64,000 nucleotides of DNA from Pseudomonadota bacterium. Its GTDB lineage: Bacteria > Myxococcota_A > Polyangia > Haliangiales > Haliangiaceae. Positions 15,999-25,074 of this stretch are shown here, piece by piece. Where the stretch lies: the NCBI GenBank assembly GCA_022360315.1, contig JAKSDA010000034.1, positions 1 to 64,000 on the forward strand, given 5' to 3'. The stretch's first letter is position 1. Each line of letters starts with the position of its first letter. The position numbers and the translations under genes were made by a program. The notes under the pieces were generated by a model. The model worked only from the letters and a program-made list of their open reading frames with translations, was not told where the DNA came from and made no database searches.

Positions 15999-18734
15999 TC
16001 ACAACGGATCGACGCGGACCGGACAGACCTTGAGTTCGGCCGTGTCGGTGGTTGGATCGTAGCCCGAGCCGGTGAGCTTGTTGACCGGGACGTCGCCGAA
16101 ACTGAAACTGCAGAACACAGTCCCGGGCGGCGACCGGTCGGTCGCCTTGACCCGCACGTCCACAGAGCCGCGCGCGCTCGACAGGCGGCACAGTCCACCG
16201 TCTTTCAGCCCCCAGCTCTGGACGTCGGTGGGATTGACCTCCAGAATTTCCTCGGGCAGCAGATAGTCGATGCCGACAGAGCGACCGGTCATGGTCGCGG
16301 TGTGGTAATGCTGGAGGCGTCGGCCGGTGGTCAGCCACACCGGATAGGACTCGTCGATGGTCTCGGCCGGGTCGCGGTAGGTAATCAGCTTGAACTTGCC
16401 GCGCCCGATCGGGAATTCATCTTCGTGGAGCCGCGGCGTGCCCGGATGGCCGTCATACGGGACCGGCCAGTGATAGGCGCCGGTTGCGGCCCTGTCCCAG
16501 TCGACGCCGTGATACAGCGTCGATACCGAGCACAGTTCGTTGAACACGTCCTTGGGCGACTCGAAGTCAAACCCTGAAATGCCCATGCGCCGAGCGATCT
16601 GCGACACGATCCACCACTCCGGGCGGGCCTGGCCGCGCGGCTTGACCGCCTGGCGAACGCGCTGGATGCGGCGCTCGGTGTTGGTGAAGACGCCATCGGT
16701 CTCGGCCCATGCAGACGCCGGTAGCACCACGTCGGCGAGCTGTGCAGTCTCGGTCAAGAACAGGTCGATCACGACCAGTTGTTCGAGGTTCTTGAGCGCT
16801 TTTTCGCAGTGCGCGCGGTCAGGGTCGGACAGCAGCGTGTTCTCCCCGCAGATCAGCATACCCTTGATCTTGCCGGCCACAGCCTGATCGAGCGCGCGGA
16901 CCTTAGTAATGCCTTTTTCGAGATCGACCTTGCGTCCCCATGCCCGTTCGAATTTGGCCTGGTTGGCCGGATCGGTGACCGGCTGAAAGCCGGGATAGTT
17001 ATTGGGCAAGGCGCCGCTGTCGCCGGCTCCCTGGATGTTGTTCTGGCCGCGCATGGGGTTGATTCCCGTGCCCTCACGGCCGATGTTGCCGGTCATGAGC
17101 GCCAGGTTGCACAGGCTCTGCACGTTGTCCACGCCGCAGATATGTTCGGTCACGCCCAGGGTGTAATAGATCGCCGCGGCCGAGGCCCGGCCGTAGAGCA
17201 GCGCAGCTCTCTCGATATCTGCGGCGGGAACGCCGCAGATATCCTCGGCCCACCGGGGAGTGAATTGCTGGAGGTGCTCGAAAAACGCCTCGCTGCCCTC
17301 GGTGCGGGCATCGATGAACGCCTGATCGATCAGCCCTTCGCGATGGACCACGTGGGCCATCGCGGCCAGCAATGCCGCATCTGTGCCGACTGTGAGGGGC
17401 AGGTACAGATCCGCTATTTCGGCGAGCGTGATCTTGCGCGGATCGGCGACAATGAGCTTGGCGCCCCGGTGAACCGCTTTTTTGATTCGGGTTGCCGCCA
17501 CCGGGTGGCACTCGGTCATGTTGGTTCCGATGCAAAAGATGACGTCCGGCTTCTCCATATCTCGGAGGGGGTTGGACATCGCTCCTCGTCCGATGGTAGC
17601 CGCCAGACCGGCGACCGTGGGAGCGTGTCAAGCACGGCTGCAATTGTCGACATAGTTGGAGCCGAACCCGGTCCGGATCCATTTCTGAATGGTATACGCG
17701 CTCTCGTGGGGCGCGCGGCCTGACGCCACGGCATAGACCCTGTGGCGTCCGTATTTGTCTCGAATTCTGGCGAACCCGGCGGCGGCGCGATCGAGCGCCT
17801 GATCCCAGCTAGCCGCGACCAGCTGACCGGCGTCGTTGCGCACCATCGGCGTGTCGAGCCGGTCTGGGTGCTGGACAAAGTCGAACGCGTACTGGCCTTT
17901 GACGCAGAGCGCCCCCTCGTTGGCCGGTCCGTCCATGGCCGGACGGATGCCGACGAGCTTGTCGCCCTTGGTCATGAGATCAACCGAGCAGCCCACCCCG
18001 CAGTAGGGGCAGATCGAACGCGTGGTCTCGATCGGCCCGGGCAGCGACTCGGCGCGCATGGCTTTGCGGTCACCGAGCGCGCCGGTCGGGCAGGTCTGCA
18101 CGCACTGGCCGCAAAACGTGCACGCGCTCTCGCTCAGCGTTTGATTGAACTCGGTGGTGATCTGAGTGGCGAACCCGCGATTCATAACGCTGATAGCAAA
18201 ATCGCCCTCTTGCTCGGCGCACACTCGCACGCAGCGATAACACGAAATGCAATGATCGTAGTCGCGCAGGATAAAGGGGTTGTCGTCGGCAGTGTTCGTG
18301 GTCCCCGATTGCTTGCCCGCAAACCGGTCTCCCTTGACCTGATAGCGCGCGGCCAGCTCGCCCAGCTCTTGCGATGCCAGGCCGCGCAGCGGATCGATCT
18401 TTGCGCCGCGGGGGTTTTCGCTGACCACCAGTTCCGTGAGCACTTTGCGGTGCTTTTCCACGGCCTTGGTCTTGCTGCGCACGACCATGCCCGGCACGGC
18501 CACAGTGGTGCACGACGCGACCGGGTTTCGCGCGCCTTCGAGTTCTACGATGCAGAGCCGGCAGCCGCCAAACGCTTCGAGCCGATCGTCGTAGCAAAGG
18601 GTCGGGATGTTACTCTGATAGCGCTGCGAGACCTGGTAGATGGTCTCTCCGTAGTAAAATGGCACTTCGGCCCCATCGAGGTTGATGGTTCCGACTGGTT
18701 GCTTATTCTCGGTCTTGTCGTCTGTCCTGTTCAT
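15999..18734 (-). CDS. fdhF: Selenocysteine-containing NAD-linked formate dehydrogenase, alpha subunit
   Basis: 911 residues if the in-frame TGA (complement 17628-17630) is read as selenocysteine, residue 369. The context 'NYVDNCSRA-U-HAPTVAGLA' is exactly the active-site motif of molybdenum/tungsten formate dehydrogenases, where position U is Sec or Cys. N-terminal NuoG-like part: [2Fe-2S] cysteines 47/58/61/75, then two ferredoxin-type [4Fe-4S] sets (162/165/168/172 and 205/208/211/215). The MopB domain opens with 'CPYCGVGC' (242/245/249, with 277) for the proximal cluster, and a molybdopterin-dinucleotide-binding domain ends the protein. It oxidises formate to CO2, or the reverse, passing electrons to the NuoF-like partner whose stop overlaps this ATG by 4 nt. 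No membrane segment, so the enzyme is soluble. Sec-insertion genes (selA, selB, selC) and fdhD are not in the window. Confidence 0.93.
17598..17630 (-). promoter_or_regulatory. bSECIS element and selenocysteine UGA codon of fdhF
   Basis: On the mRNA strand the UGA (complement 17628-17630) is followed after 18 nt by the apical loop GGUCU (complement 17605-17609). The flanking stem GGUCGCC / GGCGGCU (17610-17616 with 17598-17604) pairs over 7 bp with two G-U wobbles. From my knowledge of Escherichia coli fdhF, the UGA-to-loop distance and the GGUCU loop are the same there, and the loop is the SelB contact. Hence this TGA should be decoded as Sec rather than stop. Confidence 0.9.
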
Positions 18735-20437
18735 TTGTCGAACCTGTTTTTTGCCACGTCAGAAAAGTAACGAATCAAGCTATCGGTGATCAGCGGTGCG
18801 GCGATGCCCAGGCCGCATGCACTTGTCGCCTTCATGGTTTCGCCGATATCTTCGACCTCGGCTCGCCAGGCCTGGAAATCGCGCGGGCCGGCTTCCAGGG
18901 CGAGGCGCTCGGTCAAGCGCTGGGTGCCGATGCGGCACGGAAAGCATTTGCCGCACGACTCGTGGGCAAAGAACGACATGGCCTGGCGAGACACCTCCAT
19001 CATGTCGCGGCTATCGTCCAGGACCATTACACCGCCGGCGCCGAGGAACGAGTGCATGCTGCGCAGACACGGCTCATCCAGCGTGCAGCGGTCGAGATCG
19101 TCCCCGGCGATGAATCCGCCCGACAGGCCGGCCATGGTCACCGCCTGGATCGAACGCCCGGGTTGCGGGCCGCCCGCCCAGTCGTTTAGCAGAGTGGCGA
19201 GCGGCAGTCCGAGCGGCACTTCGTAGTTGCCCGGCTTTTGTACATCGCCGGACAGGCTGATAATCTTGGTGCCGGCAAATTTGCCCTTGCCGAGCGCCTG
19301 GTACCACTCGGCGCCGTATTCGATGATCGGCGGCACTGCGCACAGGGTCTCGACGTTGTTGACCACTGTGGGCAGATTCTCGTATCCGTGGGTGACCGGG
19401 TAGGGCGGTCGATTGCGCGGAAATGGATGCTTGCCTTCGAGGCTGTTCAGGAGCGAGGTCTCCTCGCCGCAGATATACGCGCCCGCGCCGCGTCGGACAT
19501 GGAGGTTAAACCGCATACCGCGGCGCAGAATATTGTTGCCGAGCAGATTCGCCTCTACAGCTTCTGCGATCGCCCGGGTGAGGATTTTCTCTGTGTCTGG
19601 GTACTCGTAGCGTAGATAAATAAACCCGCGTTCAGCACCGGTGGCCAGGGCAGCGATCGCCATGCCCTCGATCAGAGCGTGCGGGTCGTGGTCCATCAGC
19701 ACGCGGTCCTTGAAGCACCCGGGCTCGCCCTCGTCGGCGTTGCATACGATGGTCTTGGGCATGCCCGGCGCGTCTGCGACCGCGCGCCACTTGCGACCGG
19801 TCGGGAATCCGGCGCCGCCCCGGCCGGCCAGTCCGCTGGAGTCGATGACCTCGAGGAGTTGCTCCGGGCTCATGCTCTCGATCGCCTGGGTGAGCGACGT
19901 GTAGCCACCATATCCCTCGAGTTGGGCCCGGTCCTGGTCCCGGATGTGAGCGAACACGCACTCGTCGATGCCGCCCGGGTTGGGCGGCGGCAACGGCGAC
20001 GGCTGTGCAGACAGTGACGCGGCCGTGGTGCCGACCAAGACCTGGTCGCCGCGCAGCACGGGAATCGGTTGATCGCACCGGCCCGCACATGGCATGGCCG
20101 TGGGCTGGTGGTCGGACAGCGCTGCAGTGAGCTGGGCGGTGCCGTGCAGCTGGCAGATCGGACCATCGCACACCCGCGGCTGATCGCGACCGCCCGGGCT
20201 GCGGGAAAAGTGATGATAGAACGTCACCGTGCCGAACAGATCGGCGAGCGGGATACGCAGCCCGGCCGAGATCGCGCGCAGCGCCTGCTCGGACAGATAG
20301 CCGTCGCGATCGTGAAACGCGTGCAGCACGGGCAAGAGGGGCGCGGGTTCGTCGCGCCAGCGGCGGAGAATGTCCGCGTCACTCAACTCTGATACAGCTC
20401 GCTTGGTGGGTTCGGGCACCGCAGCAGTGTACTCCAT
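18731..20437 (-). CDS. NAD-linked formate dehydrogenase beta subunit (NuoE-NuoF fusion)
   Basis: 568 residues. The first 150 residues are a NuoE/thioredoxin-like [2Fe-2S] domain: 'CDGPICQLHGT' (C-x4-C) and 'PCAGRCDQ' (C-x3-C). The rest is NuoF-like: 'SGLAGRGGAGFPTGRKW' for NADH, 'GAGAYICGEETSLLNSLEG' for FMN, and 'ESCGKCFPCRIGTQ' plus 'SACGLG' for the [4Fe-4S] cluster. It takes electrons from the alpha subunit and reduces NAD+. Many FDHs encode the NuoE part as a separate gamma gene; here it is fused. Translation is coupled to fdhF by an ATGA overlap (18731-18734). The start is the ATG at complement 20435-20437. Confidence 0.92.
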   Translation of the reverse strand: MEYTAAVPEPTKRAVSELSDADILRRWRDEPAPLLPVLHAFHDRDGYLSEQALRAISAGLRIPLADLFGTVTFYHHFSRSPGGRDQPRVCDGPICQLHGTAQLTAALSDHQPTAMPCAGRCDQPIPVLRGDQVLVGTTAASLSAQPSPLPPPNPGGIDECVFAHIRDQDRAQLEGYGGYTSLTQAIESMSPEQLLEVIDSSGLAGRGGAGFPTGRKWRAVADAPGMPKTIVCNADEGEPGCFKDRVLMDHDPHALIEGMAIAALATGAERGFIYLRYEYPDTEKILTRAIAEAVEANLLGNNILRRGMRFNLHVRRGAGAYICGEETSLLNSLEGKHPFPRNRPPYPVTHGYENLPTVVNNVETLCAVPPIIEYGAEWYQALGKGKFAGTKIISLSGDVQKPGNYEVPLGLPLATLLNDWAGGPQPGRSIQAVTMAGLSGGFIAGDDLDRCTLDEPCLRSMHSFLGAGGVMVLDDSRDMMEVSRQAMSFFAHESCGKCFPCRIGTQRLTERLALEAGPRDFQAWRAEVEDIGETMKATSACGLGIAAPLITDSLIRYFSDVAKNRFDK

Positions 20438-20853
20438 CGCCAGGTCATGGGACTACCGTCGCCATCTCGCGCTGCGTCCCACGGCCGCGTTCACAGGATC
20501 ATGCGCTCAGCAAGTCCACAGCTCGTATCACGCCCCATAGTGCTCACTCGCTCGTTCGAGGTGACCCGGCAGCGCACTTCGAAGATGACACGCAGCGGCG
20601 TAGCCGGGTCGCGCAGTACAGCACCCAATTTGGCCCGAGGTCCGGCGCCTTGATGTCTGCAACCGCTGTCTGGCCGCCGAGGAGCACATCCAGGGCTGGG
20701 CAATGGCCAGGATCGGCTGCAGTTTTATTCCATGAAAAGACGTACTGGAGCAGTTTGCACGGACACGAACCACGGCGTACAGTTTCTTCGCGCATGCCTG
20801 GGACACAGAAAGGACGAGCACAAGTCCGACCTGAAGACACTGGGCGTTCTCGG

Positions 20854-21165
20854 ATGCATGATCTGCTGGAGGAAGTTGACATGGAAGCCCTACGCGACAT
20901 TGATGCCGCCTACGATGAGTGGGAGCGCCAAGTCACGGCAAAGGCGAGTCGAGACTAGGGGGGCGATGACCAGGCGGAAGAGCAAAAAGCTCGCCGCCGT
21001 GCCGAGAAAGACGCGCGCAAGGAGAGCCAGAGGTTGGTCTACGGCCGAGACTATGACGACAGTTTTGCCTAAATCGCCGGTCATACTCCGGCTGGATTTC
21101 CATTCAGCATTACCTGGGAAGAACACGAGGAACTCGACGCCGACGAGCAGTGGCACCTACGATGA
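20854..21165 (+). pseudogene. Small charged gene interrupted by two in-frame stops
   Basis: One frame from ATG 20854 reads as a protein-like, highly charged sequence ('MHDLLEEVDMEALRDIDAAY', then 'GGDDQAEEQKARRRAEKDAR', then 'ITWEEHEELDADEQWHLR') but is broken by TAG at 20956-20958 and TAA at 21070-21072 before TGA at 21163-21165. The composition continues smoothly across both stops, which argues for a decayed gene of about 100 codons rather than three genes. No family recognised. Confidence 0.4.
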
Positions 21166-21502
21166 TCGACAATCCAACTGCTATTCTGCCCGAGCACCGC
21201 AGCTGGTAGCGCATCCAGCGCTCACCGCGCCGAGGAGCCTCAGACGGCTTCGGCGGCCCAGCACGCGGTGCCGGAGCGCAAGCATTCCGTTAAAGCTGCG
21301 CCGGCCAAGCTCGTACCGACGGGTCTCCAGCCGAGACAAGTGTTCGGTTTCCACCCCTGTGTGTACGGCAACTGGTTGATCGCAGGGCCTGAGAATCCTG
21401 GTCCGGGTTTGCTGACGATTCCCGTGCATCGTTTTGGTGCATACCACTCATATCACGAACAGAATTATGGTCGCAGTAAAACCACTGAGGAATCATATTG
21501 AG

Positions 21503-21520
21503 AATAATAATAATAATAAT
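21503..21520. repeat. (AAT)6 microsatellite
   Basis: Six perfect AAT units lie in an AT-rich patch between the degenerate tract and the truncated CHAT-gene copy. They are not within a supported reading frame. Such tracts are prone to length change; any effect on transcription of the downstream cassette is speculative. Confidence 0.8.
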
Positions 21521-21589
21521 GCACCGAGATTTTATTTGAATAGCGCTGGAAAGTCTTATAGTTTTTGATTCATCGGCGACGGTACCTCT

Positions 21590-21883
21590 GTGACCGTGGA
21601 CCCGGGTGTGCTCAGCGACCATGAGACTCTCGTATCGAGCGCAGAAACGCGGGAGCAAACCATGATGGGATACCTCAATTATGTTGCGGAACACTGCTCA
21701 AGCGAAAGCCATGGGGACGGAGCGATTTTTTCGTCCGGTCCAATGCATGAGGTATCTTCGAGCGCGGTAAGGTGGCGGCAATACTTGCTGCACTTTACTC
21801 GCGTGGATAAGGCGGATGATCGCTACGCGTTCCGTATGGGCCGCGAGGAGTATCAGCCAGATAAGAGCCGGTCCAAATACTAA
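21590..21883 (+). pseudogene. Truncated paralogue of the CHAT-STAND protein N-terminus
   Basis: A 97-residue frame. Residues 64-89 ('QYLLHFTRVDKADDRYAFRM' and following 'GREEYQ') align with the N-terminus of the next gene ('IVLEFARADNASDPYAFRIR', 'PQEYL'): identical 'YAFR' and shared hydrophobic/charged pattern, at 21779-21856 versus about 21958-22035. After that the copy ends at a stop (21881-21883), so the CHAT and NTPase parts are missing. It is best explained as the remnant of a tandem duplication. The first 60 residues are unrecognised. A small expressed decoy or antitoxin-like peptide cannot be excluded. Confidence 0.5.
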
Positions 21884-21927
21884 TTCCCGTGCACCAGACG
21901 TCGAAGCGACACACGTAGTCAGGAACC

Positions 21928-24900
21928 GTGGCACCTGTCTCATCTCCAATGACCACGCAGCGCATTGTCCTCGAATTCGCACGTGCGGACAACGCGAGCG
22001 ACCCATACGCGTTTCGGATTCGACCGCAGGAATACTTGATCCGTATCGAATGTGGCGGCTTCCGGTCCACTAGGCTGGCCTGGGACGACGATTTTCTCTA
22101 CGATCTGGAAAGCATACGCACGACCCGTCGCGAGCCCGATCTTCTGCAACGCCTGGGCAACCAGGTGCGCCGGTTAATCGAGCCCGTCGAGTTCGCGCGC
22201 TACGAGCCGATCATCGCCCAGGCGCATGAGCACAATACGCCGATCTACATCACGATCCGGTCGGCCGCGGCCGAGCTCTACGCGCTACCTTGGGAGTTGC
22301 TCACCGTGCGCACTACGGGCCAGCACCTCGGTGAGCTGCCTAGCGCGCTGATCCGGTACGAGTGGCCCGAGACGCGCAGCGTACCGCCGGTCGAGCCGCG
22401 CCTGGACGGCGAGCGCATCCTGGTCGCGTGGTCGGATGCGGGCGGCGCAGTCCCGGCGCGCGAGCACGAGGCTTTGATCGCCCGAGCGTGCGCGCGGGGA
22501 CACGTCCCGTTCGATCGCGAGCGAGACATCCGCGACAACGTCACCCTCGAACAGCTCGACGACTCGCTGACCGCAGCGGCCGACAGCGGCCATCCGGTGT
22601 CGGTGCTCCACCTCCTGGCTCACGGCGCCGGGAACAGCGGCACCTACGGTCTGGCGCTATCGCGCGAGCGCGGGCGCCGGTCCTTCGCCGACGCGGGCCG
22701 GCTGCGCCAGATCCTGGGCCAGCACGCCAGTCACCTACGCCTGATCGTGCTGTGCGCGTGCGACAGCGCCAATCAGGGTGAGTTAGGCAACCACCTGGGC
22801 AGCATTGCGCAGAACTTGCACGCGGCGGGCGTTCAGTCCGTGATCGCCTCGCGCTACCCGCTGACCGTGCGGGGCTCGATCTGGTTCACCGACACGCTCT
22901 ATCACAGCTTGCTGGTCCAGCCGTCATCACTCGAAGACGCATTTCTGGCCGGGCGCAGAAAGCTGGCTCAGGATAGCAAGAGCCTGGACTGGGCCAGTAT
23001 CCAGCTCTACGCCCGCGCCTCTGACGGCGATGACACCCGACCGGTGGTATTTCGGCCATATCGTGGCCTGCTGCCGTTCCGCGCTGAGCACGCCCGGTTC
23101 TTCTTTGGCCGCACGGCCGAGCGCGACGCGATCATATCGAACATGGACGCGCTCAGCGATAAGGGCAAGCCGCGCCTGCTGGTTGTCGCGGGCGCGTCCG
23201 GGACCGGGAAGTCCTCGGTCGTCATGGCCGGCGCGCTGCCAGCGATGACCCGGCTCGACCATGATCCGGCCGAGCCCAGCCAAGATGAGGACGAGGAGCG
23301 CGCCCTCGAGCGCGCCCTGCGCACGCTCGAGTTCTTGCACAGCCGCGCATCCACGGACGCGGTCCGCGACACGGTCCTTCAGCTCCGCGAGGCGTTGACC
23401 CGCGACCGAATGGCCCTGGATGCCGGGGCGTGCTGGGAGGTTGTGCTCATGCGCCTGGGCAGCGATCCGATGGAGGCGCTGAGCGCAACGCTGGCGTCCC
23501 GGCTGCATCCGGCGCGACGCTTCTTGCTAGTGATCGATCAGTTCGAGGAGTTGTTCACCTCGGTCACCGACCCGACCGCGCGGACTGCGTTCGCCCGCCG
23601 GCTGTGGACACTGTGCACCGAGCAGACCAATGTTCACTGCATCGTGACCATCCGCGTCGACTTCCTGGGCGCGTGCGGTGACCTCGTGCTGGACGACCAG
23701 GGGCTGCGGCTCGACCAGGTCGCCTATGACGAGGCCCACCGCGTGTTCGTCGCCCAGATGGCACCCGATCAGCTCCGCGCTGCGATCGAGCGACCCGCGC
23801 ACTTGGTCGGGCTGACGCTCGAGCGCGGCCTGGCTAGCACCATGCTCGCCGACGTCGGGGCCGAGCCGGGCGCGCTGCCGCTGCTCCAGTACACCCTCGA
23901 TCAGCTCTGGCAGCGCCGTATCGGCTCGACACTCACCATGGACAGTTATCACGCGATCGGCGGCGTGACCGGCGCGCTCGAGCGCAAGGCCGACGCGCTG
24001 ATCGACAGCTTTAATGCAGACGAGCAACGCCAGGCACGTCGCCTGCTGGTCCGCCTGGTCGGTGTCGAGCACGACGTCGCGCAGGACACGCGCAGGCGAG
24101 CGATCATAGATCAGCTCCGTCCGGTCGACGCGGACGAGCAGGCCGCGTTTGACTACGTGCTCGGTGCGCTGGTCGAGGCCCGGTTGCTGGTTCGCGGTGA
24201 CGACGGCGGCAAGGCAATCATCGAAGTCGCTCACGAGGCATTGATTCGCAAGTGGGAGCGGCTGCGCGCGTGGCTCGGCGAAGACCGCGACAAGCTGGTC
24301 GAGCTACAAGAGGTCGAGCGCTGGGTCGTGCAGTGGCGCGACTACGGCACCCTGCTCGATGGCGATCAGCTCGGCTACGCGGTCCGCGTGCGCGACAAGT
24401 ACCGCGACGACCTCGATCGCGCCGTGCTCCGCATGATCGAGACCAGCGTGATGCACCAGGCTGAGATCCAGCGCCGCGCGCGCCGCCGCAACCGCATCAT
24501 CGTGGCCACTGCCCTCGCCGTGACCGCCGTCGTATCGGTGCTCGCGCTCTACATCCATGTCCAGAGCCGCGAGGTTCAGCGAGCGCTGGTCGAGGCCGAG
24601 CGCCAGGAGGCGATCGCCAAGCAAGAGCGTTCCGAAGCCGAGAAGCAGGAAGCGATCGCCAGGCAAAAACAACGAGAGGCCGATGAGAACGCAAAGCTCG
24701 CCAGGGAGAGGGCCGAGGAAGCCAGGCGGCAGCGGGACATCGCGAGGCGGCAGACCGCAGCGGCAGAGGTCGCGAGAGCAGAGGCCGAAGTCCAAAAGGC
24801 CCGGGCAGACATCGCGCGGATCGTCGCAGAGAATCAACGGGCGCGGGCGCTACGGGAAAAATTTCGCGCCGAAGACGCGGAGCGAGAAGAGCGCACGGCC

Positions 24901-25074
24901 CGGCAGGCCGAGGAGAAGGCCAAGCTGGCACTCAAGCACGCCAACGACGCGCTCGAGCGCGAGAACGAAAGACTCCGACAGCGCAACAGGAACCTGCACG
25001 CGCGCACCGGCGGCGGCATCCTCAAAGACATTCCGGATTCACCCGCGTTGACCAGGCCGGAGACAAGCCCGTGA
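21928..25074 (+). CDS. CHAT-domain (caspase-like) protease fused to a STAND NTPase and membrane coiled coil
   Basis: 1048 residues from GTG 21928, which has AGGA four bases upstream; ATG 21949 is an alternative. Residues of about 10-80 form an N-terminal domain shared with the truncated copy just upstream. A CHAT protease domain follows (about 85-370), with catalytic His232 in 'LHLLAHGAG' and Cys278 in 'VLCACDSAN'. At about 378 'FRPYRGLLPFRAEHARFFFG' opens an nSTAND1-type NTPase with Walker A 'GASGTGKSS' (about 422) and Walker B-like 'LLVIDQFEELF' (about 535), then a helical/winged region. A transmembrane helix lies near 855-878 ('IIVATALAVTAVVSVLALYI'), and the last 160 residues are an Ala/Glu/Arg/Lys coiled coil. 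Such proteins are thought to sense a signal, oligomerise and cleave a partner. It is the first gene of a four-gene cassette; no substrate is known. Confidence 0.9.
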   Translation: MAPVSSPMTTQRIVLEFARADNASDPYAFRIRPQEYLIRIECGGFRSTRLAWDDDFLYDLESIRTTRREPDLLQRLGNQVRRLIEPVEFARYEPIIAQAHEHNTPIYITIRSAAAELYALPWELLTVRTTGQHLGELPSALIRYEWPETRSVPPVEPRLDGERILVAWSDAGGAVPAREHEALIARACARGHVPFDRERDIRDNVTLEQLDDSLTAAADSGHPVSVLHLLAHGAGNSGTYGLALSRERGRRSFADAGRLRQILGQHASHLRLIVLCACDSANQGELGNHLGSIAQNLHAAGVQSVIASRYPLTVRGSIWFTDTLYHSLLVQPSSLEDAFLAGRRKLAQDSKSLDWASIQLYARASDGDDTRPVVFRPYRGLLPFRAEHARFFFGRTAERDAIISNMDALSDKGKPRLLVVAGASGTGKSSVVMAGALPAMTRLDHDPAEPSQDEDEERALERALRTLEFLHSRASTDAVRDTVLQLREALTRDRMALDAGACWEVVLMRLGSDPMEALSATLASRLHPARRFLLVIDQFEELFTSVTDPTARTAFARRLWTLCTEQTNVHCIVTIRVDFLGACGDLVLDDQGLRLDQVAYDEAHRVFVAQMAPDQLRAAIERPAHLVGLTLERGLASTMLADVGAEPGALPLLQYTLDQLWQRRIGSTLTMDSYHAIGGVTGALERKADALIDSFNADEQRQARRLLVRLVGVEHDVAQDTRRRAIIDQLRPVDADEQAAFDYVLGALVEARLLVRGDDGGKAIIEVAHEALIRKWERLRAWLGEDRDKLVELQEVERWVVQWRDYGTLLDGDQLGYAVRVRDKYRDDLDRAVLRMIETSVMHQAEIQRRARRRNRIIVATALAVTAVVSVLALYIHVQSREVQRALVEAERQEAIAKQERSEAEKQEAIARQKQREADENAKLARERAEEARRQRDIARRQTAAAEVARAEAEVQKARADIARIVAENQRARALREKFRAEDAEREERTARQAEEKAKLALKHANDALERENERLRQRNRNLHARTGGGILKDIPDSPALTRPETSP

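Larger units (their letters stand above)
20438..21589. other. Degenerate tract upstream of the CHAT-STAND cassette
   Basis: About 1.15 kb without an intact recognisable gene. Short protein-like pieces occur in shifting frames: for example a Cys-pair peptide 'RLDVCNRCLAAEEH' around 20650-20690 and the stop-interrupted frame listed separately. The frame from 21166 to 21501 is open but unrecognised. This looks like decayed accessory DNA. Confidence 0.45.

Noticed and set aside
15999..17579. Separate molybdopterin oxidoreductase gene starting at an internal Met
   Set aside because: It is the C-terminal two thirds of fdhF; the preceding TGA has selenocysteine context and a bSECIS, so one gene is correct.
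21166..21501. 112-codon open frame before the CHAT cassette as a gene
   Set aside because: No start codon with ribosome binding site, no family signal, and it is embedded in decayed DNA.
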